This document shows, in pieces, positions 8,290 through 16,722 of a stretch of 64,000 bases of DNA (position 1 is the stretch's first letter; every line of letters starts with the position of its first letter). The stretch covers positions 54,648 to 118,647 of the forward strand of contig NZ_AUEZ01000020.1 in the NCBI RefSeq assembly GCF_000426245.1, read 5' to 3'. Origin of the DNA: Bradyrhizobium sp. Ai1a-2. Its GTDB lineage: Bacteria; Pseudomonadota; Alphaproteobacteria; Rhizobiales; Xanthobacteraceae. Made by a program: the position numbers and the translations under genes. The notes under the pieces were generated by a model. That model saw only the letters and a list, made by a program, of their open reading frames with translations, was not told the DNA's origin and did no database searches.

Positions 8290-9462
8290 ATGGCGGCGGC
8301 AGGCGGCAGCGATATCTTCTACGGCGGCATTCCGGTGTTCCGCGGCTTCGCACGCCTGATGGAGCCGTCGCTGTATTCCCCTTTGCCTGATGATTGGACC
8401 ATCGGCGTCGCCGATATAGTGGAGTCGACGAAGGCTATTGCCGCGAAGCGCTACAAGGCGGTGAACATGGCGGGCGCGGCGGTCATCGCCGCCGTCACCA
8501 ATGCGCTCGGTGGCCGTGAATTCCCCTTCGTGTTCGGCGGTGACGGCGCGAGCTTTGCGGTCGCGCCCGCCGATCTCGACGCCGCGCGCGAGGCGCTGGC
8601 GGCGACCGCGACCTGGGTGAAGGACGATCTCGATCTCATCATGCGCGTGGCGCTGGTGCCGATCAAAGCAATCCGTGCGCAAGGCCTTGACGTTCGCGTT
8701 GCGCGCTTCGGACCGTCAGCCAATCTTTCCTACGCGATGTTCTCGGGCGGCGGGCTTGGCTTCGCAGAAGCCGCGATGAAGCGGGATGAGTTTGCGGTTG
8801 CGCCGGCGTCGCCTGGCACGCAGCCCGATCTCAGCGGGCTCTCCTGTCGCTTTGAGGAAATGCCATCCGCGCGCGGCGTCATCCTGTCCCTGCTGGTGAT
8901 GCCGGCGAAGGGCGGCGATCCCGATGCCTTCCGCAAGGTGATCGAGGAGATCATCGCGCTCGCCGAACAGAGTCCCGACGCGGGCCGCCCGGTGCCGGCA
9001 GGTGGACCGGCGCTGCGCTGGCCGCCGCAGGGGCTGGACTTCGAGGCACGCACCAAGCGCAGCGGTCCGCTGTTCGCGCGGCGCGCCCTGGTGTTCGCGA
9101 GCACGCTGTGGGCCTACGCGGTCATCCACTTCGGTCTCAGGATCGGCAAGTTCGCGGCGAAGGACTACATGCAGCAGGTGGTCGATAATTCAGACTTCCG
9201 CAAATATGACGACGGCTTGCGCATGGTCCTCGACTGCAGCGAGGAACTCGCGGAGGCGCTCGCCGAACGTCTCGCGCGGGCCTCGACCAACGGCGTCGCG
9301 CGTTACGGCTTGCACCGGCAGGATGCCGCGATGATGACCTGCTTCACGCCGTCGGCGATGCGCAGCGACCACGTGCATTTCATCGACGGCGCCCGCGGCG
9401 GCTACGCCTCCGCGGCATCAACCATGAAGGCGATGGCTGGCTTGCTATCCACCTCCCCTTGA
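8290..9462 (+). CDS. DUF3095 family protein
   Basis: The start MAAAGGSDIFYGGIPVF followed by a cyclase-like core (WTIGVADIVESTKAI, then FPFVFGGDGASFAV) matches DUF3095, a family distantly related to nucleotide cyclases. The VADIVESTKA and GGDGA patterns echo class III cyclase metal-binding sites, but activity is not shown. The ATG at 8290, preceded by GCGGAG, matches where family members begin; an upstream ATG at 8230 would add 20 residues. The 390-residue protein has no obvious partner nearby. Confidence 0.75.
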   Translation: MAAAGGSDIFYGGIPVFRGFARLMEPSLYSPLPDDWTIGVADIVESTKAIAAKRYKAVNMAGAAVIAAVTNALGGREFPFVFGGDGASFAVAPADLDAAREALAATATWVKDDLDLIMRVALVPIKAIRAQGLDVRVARFGPSANLSYAMFSGGGLGFAEAAMKRDEFAVAPASPGTQPDLSGLSCRFEEMPSARGVILSLLVMPAKGGDPDAFRKVIEEIIALAEQSPDAGRPVPAGGPALRWPPQGLDFEARTKRSGPLFARRALVFASTLWAYAVIHFGLRIGKFAAKDYMQQVVDNSDFRKYDDGLRMVLDCSEELAEALAERLARASTNGVARYGLHRQDAAMMTCFTPSAMRSDHVHFIDGARGGYASAASTMKAMAGLLSTSP

Positions 9463-9579
9463 AAAACGGGAGGTGGGCTTGCGCGCCAGCGCAAACCGGG
9501 CGGGGATCTCTCTCCATGAGCACCTGTGCTCGTGGTCTGACCCCCATCCCGACCTTCCCCCTTTCAGGGGGAAGGAGAA
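9451..9579. repeat. mosaic palindromic intergenic repeat
   Basis: Arms CACCTCCCC/GGGAGGTGGG and CTTCCCCCTTTCAGGGGGAAG bracket a GC-rich centre. It is related in style to the segments at 11,770 and 43,830. No coding content is seen. Confidence 0.6.
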
Positions 9580-9644
9580 GTGAGCGTGCTGAGATATGAC
9601 TCCGAGCGGATGAATCTCCGCCTGAAATCCATTGCCTCCCGTCA

Positions 9645-9698
9645 GAGCATGATCCGGAAAAGTGGAGACCGGTTTTCCGAGAAGATCATGCTCAAACA
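9645..9698. repeat. short form of the GAGCATGATCCGGAAAAGTGG repeat
   Basis: The element begins GAGCATGATCCGGAAAAGTG and ends GATCATGCTCAAAC, with inverted ends. It is a shorter version of the 78-base copies at 19,539 and 40,691, lacking their middle block of about 25 bases. Confidence 0.75.
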
Positions 9699-9705
9699 AA
9701 GAGCT

Positions 9706-10149
9706 TTAGCGTCCCACGCGCGTCCAGGTTTCGCCGCCGCAGAGCGCGCCGACGCAGCCTTCGACCCGTAGCGTATCCGGGCCGGCGAGCGAAATGCTGC
9801 TCGCGTAGGTGCCTCCGTCATCGGCGTTGTAGATCTGGCCCGCCCACTTGCTGCCGTCGGTCGGCCGCATGCCCGAGAACAGTGGCAGCCCGATGATCGG
9901 ACGGGTGGTCAGCGCCGGATTCGGATTCTTGTTGTCGACCTGCGGCCTGCCGGTCGCGGGATCGATCGGCTCGCGCAGGGAGACGATCACGCCGCAAATC
10001 CCGCCGCTGCATTTACTGATCTTGACGCGGGCATCACCTGCCTGCGTCTGCCAGGTGCCGGATGGATCGGCCGCACCTTGCGCGCGCGCCGTCGGTGCGG
10101 CCAGTAATACCGCCAGCATCGCTGCGATGAGAGCCGATCTGCAAGCCAT
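9706..10149 (-). CDS. exported DUF2147 family protein
   Basis: An N-terminal signal peptide (MACRSALIAAMLAVLLAAPTARAQ) leads into a mature domain with SGTWQTQAGDARVKISKC, IIGLPLFSGMR and IYNADDGGTYASS. These are hallmarks of DUF2147, a small periplasmic beta-barrel-like family of unknown biochemical role. Cysteines occur in SKCSGGICG and EGCVGALCGG and could pair in the periplasm. The start at 10,149 places the signal peptide correctly; an ATG ten codons upstream is less suitable. Confidence 0.82.
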   Translation of the reverse strand: MACRSALIAAMLAVLLAAPTARAQGAADPSGTWQTQAGDARVKISKCSGGICGVIVSLREPIDPATGRPQVDNKNPNPALTTRPIIGLPLFSGMRPTDGSKWAGQIYNADDGGTYASSISLAGPDTLRVEGCVGALCGGETWTRVGR

Positions 10150-10348
10150 GATTCGTTCCCCAAAAAAGCAGGCCTGCATAGCAACAAATCGGTTTTGTGC
10201 AATCTCACTTCCGCGCGTTCACGCGCGATCATTTGCCCCACTTCGTGACGCGCGTTATGCGTCGCTGCGTGGTCGTCCTGGAGGTCGCTAGATGATATCC
10301 GACATCTTACGCTGCGCGCGGCAGGCTAAGCGCAGCTCATGCAGGCGG

Positions 10349-10906
10349 TCACCATGGCAGGCCGCATAGGTCCATGGTCCCCGTATCGGGCGCGCGCTTG
10401 ATGTCGAACACGAACGGCGCCATCGCCTCGAAGCGGACGCGTCCGCCGGGCTGCTCGCAATAGACCTCGCCGGTGAACGGCCGCCAGCCACGCGCCTGGT
10501 AGAACGCGAAATTGTGCGGCTCGCAGAATAACAGCACGAAGCGGGCCGCTTCATTGGCGCGTACGGTCTCCACCGCGGCGTTGAGCGCAATCGAGGCATA
10601 GCCGCGGCGGCGGCAGTCGTCGCGGGTCGCAACGCCGCCGATGCCGCCAATATGAATCTGGTGTCCGTTCCAGATGATGGTGCGGAAATAGATGCCGACA
10701 TGGCAGCCGACGCCGCCCTCCGGCACGTCGACCAGGACGCGAAGGTCGGGGTTGGCCCACTTGACGTGACCCCATGGCAATTTCGCAACCGCGTCGCGCG
10801 GCCAGACCGCCTGCAACAGCGGCTCGACCGTCTTCCAGGAAGCATCGCCGTTGAGGACTTCGATCTCGACGCTCACTTTGGCGGGTCCTTGGCTGGGTCC
10901 TTGCAT
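10349..10906 (-). CDS. GNAT-family N-acetyltransferase
   Basis: The acetyl-CoA-binding motif A reads GGIGGVATRDDCRRRGYAS, followed by NFAFYQARGWRPF, a typical GNAT C-terminal beta bulge. The protein has about 185 residues. Several starts are possible; 10,906 is used, and a GTG further in at VSVEIEV is also plausible. The head EIEVLNGD..W..VEPLLQAVWP is reminiscent of NodA/aminoglycoside 2'-N-acetyltransferase-like rhizobial proteins, but the substrate cannot be assigned. Confidence 0.78.
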   Translation of the reverse strand: MQGPSQGPAKVSVEIEVLNGDASWKTVEPLLQAVWPRDAVAKLPWGHVKWANPDLRVLVDVPEGGVGCHVGIYFRTIIWNGHQIHIGGIGGVATRDDCRRRGYASIALNAAVETVRANEAARFVLLFCEPHNFAFYQARGWRPFTGEVYCEQPGGRVRFEAMAPFVFDIKRAPDTGTMDLCGLPW

Positions 10907-11149
10907 TCGTTGGCGCGATCTTACTCGCACAAACGGGGAAACGCACCTGGGGTCACGCCCTGACGCTCCGGGTTGATCTTAAGCATTTCATTCCCAACAA
11001 TATTTTGGAGTTGGTTCGTTGCGCTGACGTTTTGCAACTCGCCTGCACGGCCTGCATGCCTGCGCCGAAAATGCGGTGTTTAACTGTGATGGAACCTTCT
11101 ATAAGAGGTCTCCGTTAGTGTCGTCTCCCCTCATGTTGGACATCACACC

Positions 11150-11746
11150 ATGACTTTCACGCTACCCGACCTTCCCTACGCCCACGACGCCCTCGCGCCC
11201 TACATGTCGAAGGAAACGCTGGAGTACCATCACGACAAGCATCATCAGGCTTACGTGACCAACGGCAACAACGCGATCAAAGGGACCGAATTCGAGGGTA
11301 AGTCCCTCGAGGAGATCGTGAAGGGCTCGTACAACAAGAACGCGGCCGTCTTCAACAATGCCGGCCAGCACTACAACCACATTCACTTCTGGAAATGGAT
11401 GAAGCCGAATGGCGGCGGCAGCAAGCTGCCGGGCCGTCTCGAGAAGAAGATCAACGAGGACCTCGGCGGCTTCGAGAAGTTCAAGACCGATTTCGCCGCC
11501 GCCGGCGCCGGCCAGTTCGGCTCCGGCTGGGCCTGGCTGCAGGTCAAGGGTGGCAAGCTCGAGATCGCCAAGACGCCGAACGGCGAGAACCCGCTGGTCC
11601 ATGGCGCGGTGCCGATCCTGGGCGTCGACGTCTGGGAGCACTCCTACTACATCGACTACCGCAACCGCCGTCCCGATTATCTGAAAGCGTTCGTCGAGAA
11701 CCTCATCAACTGGGACTATGTCGACGAGCTGTTCGGCAAGGCGTGA
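11150..11746 (+). CDS. sodB: iron superoxide dismutase
   Basis: SodB converts superoxide to oxygen and hydrogen peroxide in the cytoplasm. By alignment to the family, metal ligands are H27, H77, D160 and H164 (DVWEHSYY). Gln at 73 in NNAGQHYNH sits at the Fe-type glutamine position, favouring iron over manganese, although cambialistic use cannot be excluded. The 198 residues are the normal length with no signal peptide. A TATAAG -10-like element occurs at about 11,100, but no Irr or Fur box was recognised. Confidence 0.95.
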   Translation: MTFTLPDLPYAHDALAPYMSKETLEYHHDKHHQAYVTNGNNAIKGTEFEGKSLEEIVKGSYNKNAAVFNNAGQHYNHIHFWKWMKPNGGGSKLPGRLEKKINEDLGGFEKFKTDFAAAGAGQFGSGWAWLQVKGGKLEIAKTPNGENPLVHGAVPILGVDVWEHSYYIDYRNRRPDYLKAFVENLINWDYVDELFGKA

Positions 11747-11769
11747 TCTTCCGCGCGTCAATCATGCAC

Positions 11770-11945
11770 GGGCTTCTCGACCCTCCCCCGAAAGGGGAGG
11801 GTCGGTTCGCATTCAGCGAAGCGGAATGCGAACCGGGGAGGGGTCAAGTCTCTCCACTCGGGCACCGTCTCAGCGGAGAGACCTGACCCTGCCCCGTCGC
11901 TCATTTCATTCGCGCCGGCCCTCCCCTTTCAGGGGAGGATGAGCA
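11770..11945. repeat. mosaic palindromic intergenic repeat
   Basis: Inverted blocks CCCTCCCC..GGGGAGGG and TTCGCATTC..GAATGCGAA are followed by a second CCCTCCCCTTTCAGGGGAGG block. It fills most of the sodB-crcB gap. No fluoride riboswitch was recognised here. Confidence 0.6.
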
Positions 11946-11993
11946 AGCAATCCAGGTAAGGGGCGCGGTCCCCTCGACCTACCTCGCGGGGCA

Positions 11994-12383
11994 GTGGTGG
12001 GAACGGCAGCAAGTTATTTTCTGGTCTTCTTCGGCGGCGGCCTGGGCGCGATGCTGCGCCACTTCGTCAATCTCGCCTGCGGCCGCAGCCTCGGCACCGA
12101 TTTTCCTTACGGTACCTTCGTCATCAACATCACCGGTTCGACCGTGATGGGCCTGATTGCGGGCTATCTCGCCTTCAAGGGCGAGGCGTCGCAGCCGTGG
12201 CGGCTGTTCCTGATGACCGGCATCCTCGGCGGCTACACCACCTTCTCCGCGTTCTCGCTCGACGCCGCGCTGCTCTACGAACGCGGTGAACTCGGGCTTG
12301 CAGCCCTCTACGTGCTCGGCTCGGTCGTGCTCTCGATCGCCGGCCTGTTCGCCGGACTGGCGCTGGTCCGTCACCTGACGTGA
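11994..12383 (+). CDS. crcB: fluoride channel CrcB/Fluc
   Basis: CrcB is a small inner-membrane dimeric channel that lets toxic fluoride leave the cell. The 129-residue protein has four hydrophobic helices and the family signatures GGGLGAMLRH, YGTFVINITGS and GGYTTFSAFSLD. It starts at GTG 11,994, with a second GTG immediately after. It sits alone between two repeat blocks. Confidence 0.92.
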   Translation: MVGTAASYFLVFFGGGLGAMLRHFVNLACGRSLGTDFPYGTFVINITGSTVMGLIAGYLAFKGEASQPWRLFLMTGILGGYTTFSAFSLDAALLYERGELGLAALYVLGSVVLSIAGLFAGLALVRHLT

Positions 12384-12400
12384 GCATTGTGAATCGGAAT

Positions 12401-12487
12401 CGTAGGATGGGTAGCGCGCAGCGAAACCCATCATTCGGGGCCTGGCTGCGAAGGTGATGGGTTTCGCTTCGCTCTACCCATCCTACG
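12401..12487. repeat. palindromic intergenic repeat (CGTAGGATGGG type)
   Basis: Arms CGTAGGATGGGTAGCGC...GAAACCCATC and GATGGGTTTCGC...TACCCATCCTACG form a long imperfect inverted repeat. It could terminate crcB transcription. Confidence 0.7.
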
Positions 12488-12621
12488 TCCCGTGCCATTG
12501 CCGCATCGACGCATGGCCATAGCCTGCGCGCGCATGGATGCATGACCAGCTTCCGTTTGCGTCGCCTTTGTGACGGGACTAAGCAGGATGGACATTCTCA
12601 TCCCGCCCCGGCTCCATTGCC

Positions 12622-13224
12622 TTGTCAGATGCACCGCTGAAAGACCCGCCGTCGGCCGATGACGCCGCGGAGGCGGAGTTGCCTCCCGGCCGTGTGCGCA
12701 AGCCGATCGGCTGGTCGATGATCTCAATCCTCGTGCTGGTCCTCATCAGCGCCGGCCTGGTCTATCGGCGCGACGGCGCCGACGGTGTGATCGAGATCCT
12801 CAGCCACGACCTCTCGCTGTTCGGCGGCATCCTGCCGCGCGTGCTCGCAGGCTGCCTGCTGGGTGCGTTCATCGCGGAAATTCTGCCGCACGAAAAAGTC
12901 TCGCGCGCGCTCGGACCGAAGTCCGGGTTGAAGGGCCTGCTGATCGGCACCGCCTTCGGCGCGATCCTGCCGGGCGGTCCCTTCACCGCCTATCCGGTGG
13001 CCGCGGCACTGCTGACCGTCGGCGCGGACTTCGGCGCGACGATCGCGATGGTGGTGAGTTGGACCCTGATCGGTTACGGCCGCGCGGTGGCGTGGGAGTT
13101 GCCGATCATGGGCACGGAGTTCACGCTGTGGCGGATCGTGATCTCGTTGCCGCTGCCGGTGCTCGCCGGCGCCCTCGGCCGCTTCGTCTATGCCCGTGTC
13201 TATCCGGACGGTGCGCCGGAATGA
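12622..13224 (+). CDS. half-size permease, COG0701/DUF318-like, first subunit
   Basis: This integral membrane protein has a soluble Pro/Asp-rich head (about 30 residues), then about five hydrophobic segments. The signature GAILPGGPFTAYP is the repeated PGGP motif of the COG0701 permease family (ArsP/YraQ relatives). At 200 residues it is about half the usual length. It appears to start at TTG 12,622; a later ATG near 12,718 is the alternative. Its stop overlaps the ATG of the next gene by four bases (ATGA), indicating coupling. The transported substrate is unknown; neighbouring zinc genes may be coincidental. Confidence 0.72.
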   Translation: MSDAPLKDPPSADDAAEAELPPGRVRKPIGWSMISILVLVLISAGLVYRRDGADGVIEILSHDLSLFGGILPRVLAGCLLGAFIAEILPHEKVSRALGPKSGLKGLLIGTAFGAILPGGPFTAYPVAAALLTVGADFGATIAMVVSWTLIGYGRAVAWELPIMGTEFTLWRIVISLPLPVLAGALGRFVYARVYPDGAPE

Positions 13225-13721
13225 GCGCGGCGCTCCTGATCGATATCCTGCTGTGGGGCTCGGTCGCCGGCGTGGGCTTCATCGCCTGGCGGCGCGGGCG
13301 CACGGTGCTGGTGTCGTCCTTGCGCGAAGGCTCGCTCGAATTCGCCAACATCATGCCGCGGATCGCGATCGGCGTGGTCGGGTCCGGCTATATCGCCGCG
13401 GTGATCCCGCAGGAGATCATCACCGGCTGGCTCAGGCCCGACAGCGGCTGGCTCGGTGTGCTGACTGCCGTCGTGGCGGGCGCGGCGACGCCGGGCGGGC
13501 CGGTGGTCGGCTTTTCCATCGGCGCGGTGGCGCTGAAGGCCGGCGGCGGTCCGCCCCAGGTGACCGCCTATGTGGTCGCCTGGGCGCTGTTCGCCTTCCA
13601 GCGGGTGATCCTGTGGGAAATCCCGTTCATGCCGGCCCGCTTCGTCTGGTTCCGCGCCGCGGTCTCGGTGCCGTTTCCGTTCCTGGCCGCCGCGATCGCG
13701 ATGGCGATCGGCAAACCGTGA
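13221..13721 (+). CDS. half-size permease, COG0701/DUF318-like, second subunit
   Basis: This 166-residue membrane protein carries a second PGGP motif (GAATPGGPVVGFS), mirroring the one in the preceding gene. The two proteins together reproduce a two-repeat permease, so they probably form a heterodimeric carrier. It is translationally coupled to its partner through ATGA. A Zur-type box begins 23 bases after its stop and belongs to the following operon. Confidence 0.72.
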   Translation: MSAALLIDILLWGSVAGVGFIAWRRGRTVLVSSLREGSLEFANIMPRIAIGVVGSGYIAAVIPQEIITGWLRPDSGWLGVLTAVVAGAATPGGPVVGFSIGAVALKAGGGPPQVTAYVVAWALFAFQRVILWEIPFMPARFVWFRAAVSVPFPFLAAAIAMAIGKP

Positions 13722-13743
13722 ACCGCTGCGAAGGTGGACTCGC

Positions 13744-13761
13744 GTAATGTTATAATGTAAC
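13744..13761 (+). promoter_or_regulatory. Zur-type operator overlapping a -10 element
   Basis: GTAATGTTATAATGTAAC is an imperfect palindrome sharing its left half with the perfect box at 3238-3255. It contains a consensus TATAAT at 13,751-13,756. The first ATG follows at 13,773, so the leader would be only about 10 bases. Zn-loaded Zur bound here would block RNA polymerase at the zinc uptake operon. Confidence 0.8.
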
Positions 13762-13772
13762 GTTCACGACAA

Positions 13773-13982
13773 ATGTCTCTTGCACACCCCCATACCCACG
13801 GCCACCACGACCACGTCGATGGACATGCCCATGAGCACGCCCACAGCCATGGTGCGGCAACGCCGCATCCGGCGCAGGCAGCGACCTGGTCGATCCTGCG
13901 CATGACCGTCGCTGCCCGCCTTGTCGCGGCGCTCGCGGTCTGTGCCGGCCTGTGGGCCTTCGTGCTGCTCGCGATGAGGTGA
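13773..13982 (+). CDS. His-rich single-pass membrane protein, first gene of zinc operon
   Basis: The 69-residue protein starts with a histidine-dense tract (HPHTHGHHDHVDGHAHEHAHSH, residues 5-26) and ends with one hydrophobic helix (residues about 47-67). It lies 12 bases after the Zur-type box, and its stop is 3 bases before znuC. The His tract should bind zinc, and the membrane helix could present it at the inner membrane. No named family is recognised. Because the ZnuA here lacks the His-rich loop of classical ZnuA, this protein may supply that function; that is inference. Confidence 0.75.
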   Translation: MSLAHPHTHGHHDHVDGHAHEHAHSHGAATPHPAQAATWSILRMTVAARLVAALAVCAGLWAFVLLAMR

Positions 13983-13985
13983 GCC

Positions 13986-14738
13986 ATGCCGGCGCAACTG
14001 CAATTCCGCAACGTCACGCTCGGCTATGACCGCCACCCGGCGGTGCATCACCTCAATGGCGAAGTGGCCTCGGGCGCGCTGCTCGCGGTGATCGGCCCGA
14101 ACGGGGCCGGCAAGTCGACGCTCTTGCGAGGCATCACCGGCATCCTGAAGCCGCTCTCCGGCTCGATCGGCGTCGGCGGCCTCGACCACAGAGACATCGC
14201 CTACCTGCCGCAGTCGGCCGAGATCGACCGCAGCTTCCCGATCTCGGTGTTCGATTTCGTCGGCACCGGCCTGTGGCGCGGCATCGGCCTGTTCGGCGGC
14301 ATCGGCAAGGACGCGCGCGAGAAGATCCTTGCTGCGATCGCCGCGGTCGGCCTCAATGGCTTCGAGAACCGTCCGATCGGCACGCTCTCCGGCGGCCAGA
14401 TGCAGCGCATGCTGTTCGCACGCGTGCTGCTGCAGAACGCGCGATTGATCGTGCTCGACGAGCCCTTCAACGCCATCGACGCCAAGACTACCGCCGACCT
14501 GCTGGCGCTGGTCCAGCGCTGGCATGGCGAGGGGCGTACGGTGCTGGCGGCGCTGCACGACCTCGACATGGTGCGCGCCAATTTCCCGGAAACGCTGCTG
14601 CTCGCGCGCGGGCCGGTGGCATGGGGGCCGACCGCCGAGGTGCTGACGCCGGAGAATCTGACGGTGGCGATGCGGATGTGCGAAGCCTTCGACGACCGCG
14701 CCGCCGCCTGCGCCGTGGACACCTCGCGCGCCGCCTAG
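13986..14738 (+). CDS. znuC: zinc ABC transporter ATP-binding protein ZnuC
   Basis: ZnuC is the ATPase of the high-affinity zinc importer. Walker A is GPNGAGKST, the signature is LSGGQMQR, Walker B is LIVLDEP and the H-loop is LAALHDLD. The 250 residues are the normal length. It follows the His-rich gene with three bases between and shares its Zur-type promoter. A 120-base repeat separates it from znuB. Confidence 0.92.
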   Translation: MPAQLQFRNVTLGYDRHPAVHHLNGEVASGALLAVIGPNGAGKSTLLRGITGILKPLSGSIGVGGLDHRDIAYLPQSAEIDRSFPISVFDFVGTGLWRGIGLFGGIGKDAREKILAAIAAVGLNGFENRPIGTLSGGQMQRMLFARVLLQNARLIVLDEPFNAIDAKTTADLLALVQRWHGEGRTVLAALHDLDMVRANFPETLLLARGPVAWGPTAEVLTPENLTVAMRMCEAFDDRAAACAVDTSRAA

Positions 14739-14783
14739 AGCATGATGAGATCAGTCAAATTGCATCCGCAATGCACGCTGCGC

Positions 14784-14903
14784 CCCCTCTCCCGCTTGCG
14801 GGAGAGGGCCGGGGTGAGGGTGTCTCCACGATGGGATTATCCGTGGGGAGAGAGCCCCCACCCGGCGCTAGCGCGCCGACCTCCCCCGCAAGCGGGAGAG
14901 GTG
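14784..14903. repeat. CTCTCCCGCTTGCGGGAGAG repeat inside the znu operon
   Basis: The block begins with a CTCTCCCGC/GCGGGAGAG hairpin, runs through GGGTGAGGGTGTCTCCAC, and ends with a second CGCAAGCGGGAGAGG. Related copies are at 23,905, 39,913, 40,091 and 43,198. Here it interrupts the znuC-znuB junction. Confidence 0.8.
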
Positions 14904-14913
14904 AAGTGAAGCC

Positions 14914-15783
14914 ATGCTGACTGACGCACTGATCGCGCCCTTCACCGAGTTCGAGTTCATGCGACGCGCGCTCGCCGCCGTGGTGGCGCTGTCGCTTGGC
15001 GCGGCGCCGATCGGCGTGTTCCTGATGCTGCGGCGGATGAGCCTGGTCGGCGACGCCATGGCGCATGCGATCCTGCCGGGGGCGGCGATCGGCTTCCTCC
15101 TCTCCGGGCTCAATCTGTTCGCGATGACGATTGGCGGCCTGGTCGCGGGCTTTGCGGTGGCGCTGCTCGCGGGCCTGGTCGCACGCAACACCGAGCTGAA
15201 GGAGGACGCTTCGCTCGCCACCTTCTACCTGGTCTCGCTGGCGCTCGGCGTCACCATCGTCTCGATCAAGGGCACCAATATCGACCTCCTGCACGTGCTG
15301 TTCGGCGACATTCTCGCGATGGACAACCAGACGCTTCTGGTGATCACCTTCAACGCCACCATCACGCTGCTGGTACTCGCGGTGATCTATCGGCCATTGG
15401 TGATCGAATGCGTCGATCCGGTGTTCCTGCGCACCGTCAGCCGCGCCGGCGCGCCGGCGCATCTGGCGTTCCTGGCGCTGGTCGTGGTCAACCTCGTCAA
15501 CGGCTTTCATGCGCTCGGCACGCTGCTCGGCGTCGGACTGATGATCCTGCCGGCCGGCATCGCGCGGTTCTGGTCGCGCGACATCACCGGCATGATCTGC
15601 ATCGCAGTCGCAAGCGCGATCTTTTCAGGCTATGCCGGGCTGGTGCTGTCGTTCCAGACGCGGATTCCCTCGGGCCCCGCGATCATCCTGGTCGCCGCCG
15701 GCCTCTATCTGGCCTCGCTCCTGTTCGGCACTGTCGGTGGGCTGGTCCGCCAGATGTTCCCCGGCCGGCATCTGGAGGCGTAG
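14914..15783 (+). CDS. znuB: zinc ABC transporter permease ZnuB
   Basis: This is the 289-residue membrane subunit of the zinc importer, with about eight hydrophobic helices. Typical ABC-3 family features include LMLRRMSLVGDAMAHAILPGAA near the N-terminus and GVGLMILPAGIARFW in the second half. It follows znuC and precedes znuA by five bases. Confidence 0.92.
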   Translation: MLTDALIAPFTEFEFMRRALAAVVALSLGAAPIGVFLMLRRMSLVGDAMAHAILPGAAIGFLLSGLNLFAMTIGGLVAGFAVALLAGLVARNTELKEDASLATFYLVSLALGVTIVSIKGTNIDLLHVLFGDILAMDNQTLLVITFNATITLLVLAVIYRPLVIECVDPVFLRTVSRAGAPAHLAFLALVVVNLVNGFHALGTLLGVGLMILPAGIARFWSRDITGMICIAVASAIFSGYAGLVLSFQTRIPSGPAIILVAAGLYLASLLFGTVGGLVRQMFPGRHLEA

Positions 15784-15788
15784 CGGCG

Positions 15789-16661
15789 ATGCGACGGTGG
15801 TTCTGGCTCGCGCTGCTCGCGCTCGTCGCGCTTGTCGGTCCGGCGCGCGCGCAGGAGCGCCTCAACGTGGTCGCGAGCTTCTCGATCCTCGCCGACCTCG
15901 TGCGCAATGTCGGCGGCGACAGCGTCAACTTGGCGATGCTGGTTGGCCCTGAGGGCGATGCCCATGTGTACCGGCCGACGCCGGCGGACGCCAGGAAGGT
16001 CGCGGAAGCGAAGCTGCTCTTCATCAACGGGTTCGGGCTGGAGGGCTGGCTGCCCCGGCTGGTCCAATCCGCCGGTGGCAAGGCGACCATCGTCACCGCG
16101 ACAGACGGGATTACGCCGCTCAAGCTCGGCGCGGCCCCCGATCCCCACGCCTGGCAGTCCGTTGCCAATGTAAAGATCTATATCGCCAATATCCGCGATG
16201 CGCTTGCGGCCGCGAGCCCTGCGAACGCGGCTGCGTTCCGCGCCAATGCGGAAAGCTATCTGGCTGAGCTCGACGCGCTGGACAGCGACGTGCGGCAGGC
16301 CGTCGCCGCCATCCCGGAAGCGCACCGCAAGGTGATCTCAACCCACCGTGCCTTCGGCTATTTCGCGGCCGCCTATGGCGTCGAGTTCATTGCCCCGGTG
16401 GGGGTCTCGACCGAATCCGAGCCCAGCGCCCGCGATATCGCTGCAATCATCACCCAGATCAAAAAGGCGCAAATTCCGGCGATTTTTCTCGAAAATATCA
16501 GCGATCCCCGCCTGATCCAGCGGGTCGCGGAGGAGACCGGGGCCAGCATCGGCGGGACCCTCTATTCGGACAGCCTTACTGCCGAAAAGGGCGAGGCACC
16601 CACTTACATTGCGATGGTAAGGCACAATATAAAGGCCCTGACCAGCGCGCTCGGCCACTAG
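15789..16661 (+). CDS. znuA: zinc-binding periplasmic protein ZnuA
   Basis: A signal peptide (residues 1-21, ending GPARA) leads into a cluster A-I metal-binding protein. Probable ligands are H59 (DAHVYRP), the His of PDPHAW, the His of STHRAFGY, and the Asp of LYSDSL. The acidic His-rich loop of enterobacterial ZnuA is absent, so by sequence alone manganese could also be bound. The Zur-type operator and zinc neighbours favour zinc. The ATG is five bases after the znuB stop. Confidence 0.9.
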   Translation: MRRWFWLALLALVALVGPARAQERLNVVASFSILADLVRNVGGDSVNLAMLVGPEGDAHVYRPTPADARKVAEAKLLFINGFGLEGWLPRLVQSAGGKATIVTATDGITPLKLGAAPDPHAWQSVANVKIYIANIRDALAAASPANAAAFRANAESYLAELDALDSDVRQAVAAIPEAHRKVISTHRAFGYFAAAYGVEFIAPVGVSTESEPSARDIAAIITQIKKAQIPAIFLENISDPRLIQRVAEETGASIGGTLYSDSLTAEKGEAPTYIAMVRHNIKALTSALGH

Positions 16662-16722
16662 GGCGGGGGCCCTCCCTGCCGGCCCGGGCAGCGCATTTTT
16701 TAGTTTTGCCCCCGGAGTTGCC

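Noticed and set aside
11747..11993. Fluoride riboswitch upstream of crcB
   Set aside because: The gap is filled by a palindromic repeat, and the conserved riboswitch sequence blocks were not seen.
15789..16661. Calling the binding protein a manganese (PsaA/MntC-like) protein
   Set aside because: The missing His loop allows it, but the Zur-type operator, His-rich protein and CobW genes in the same operon favour zinc.
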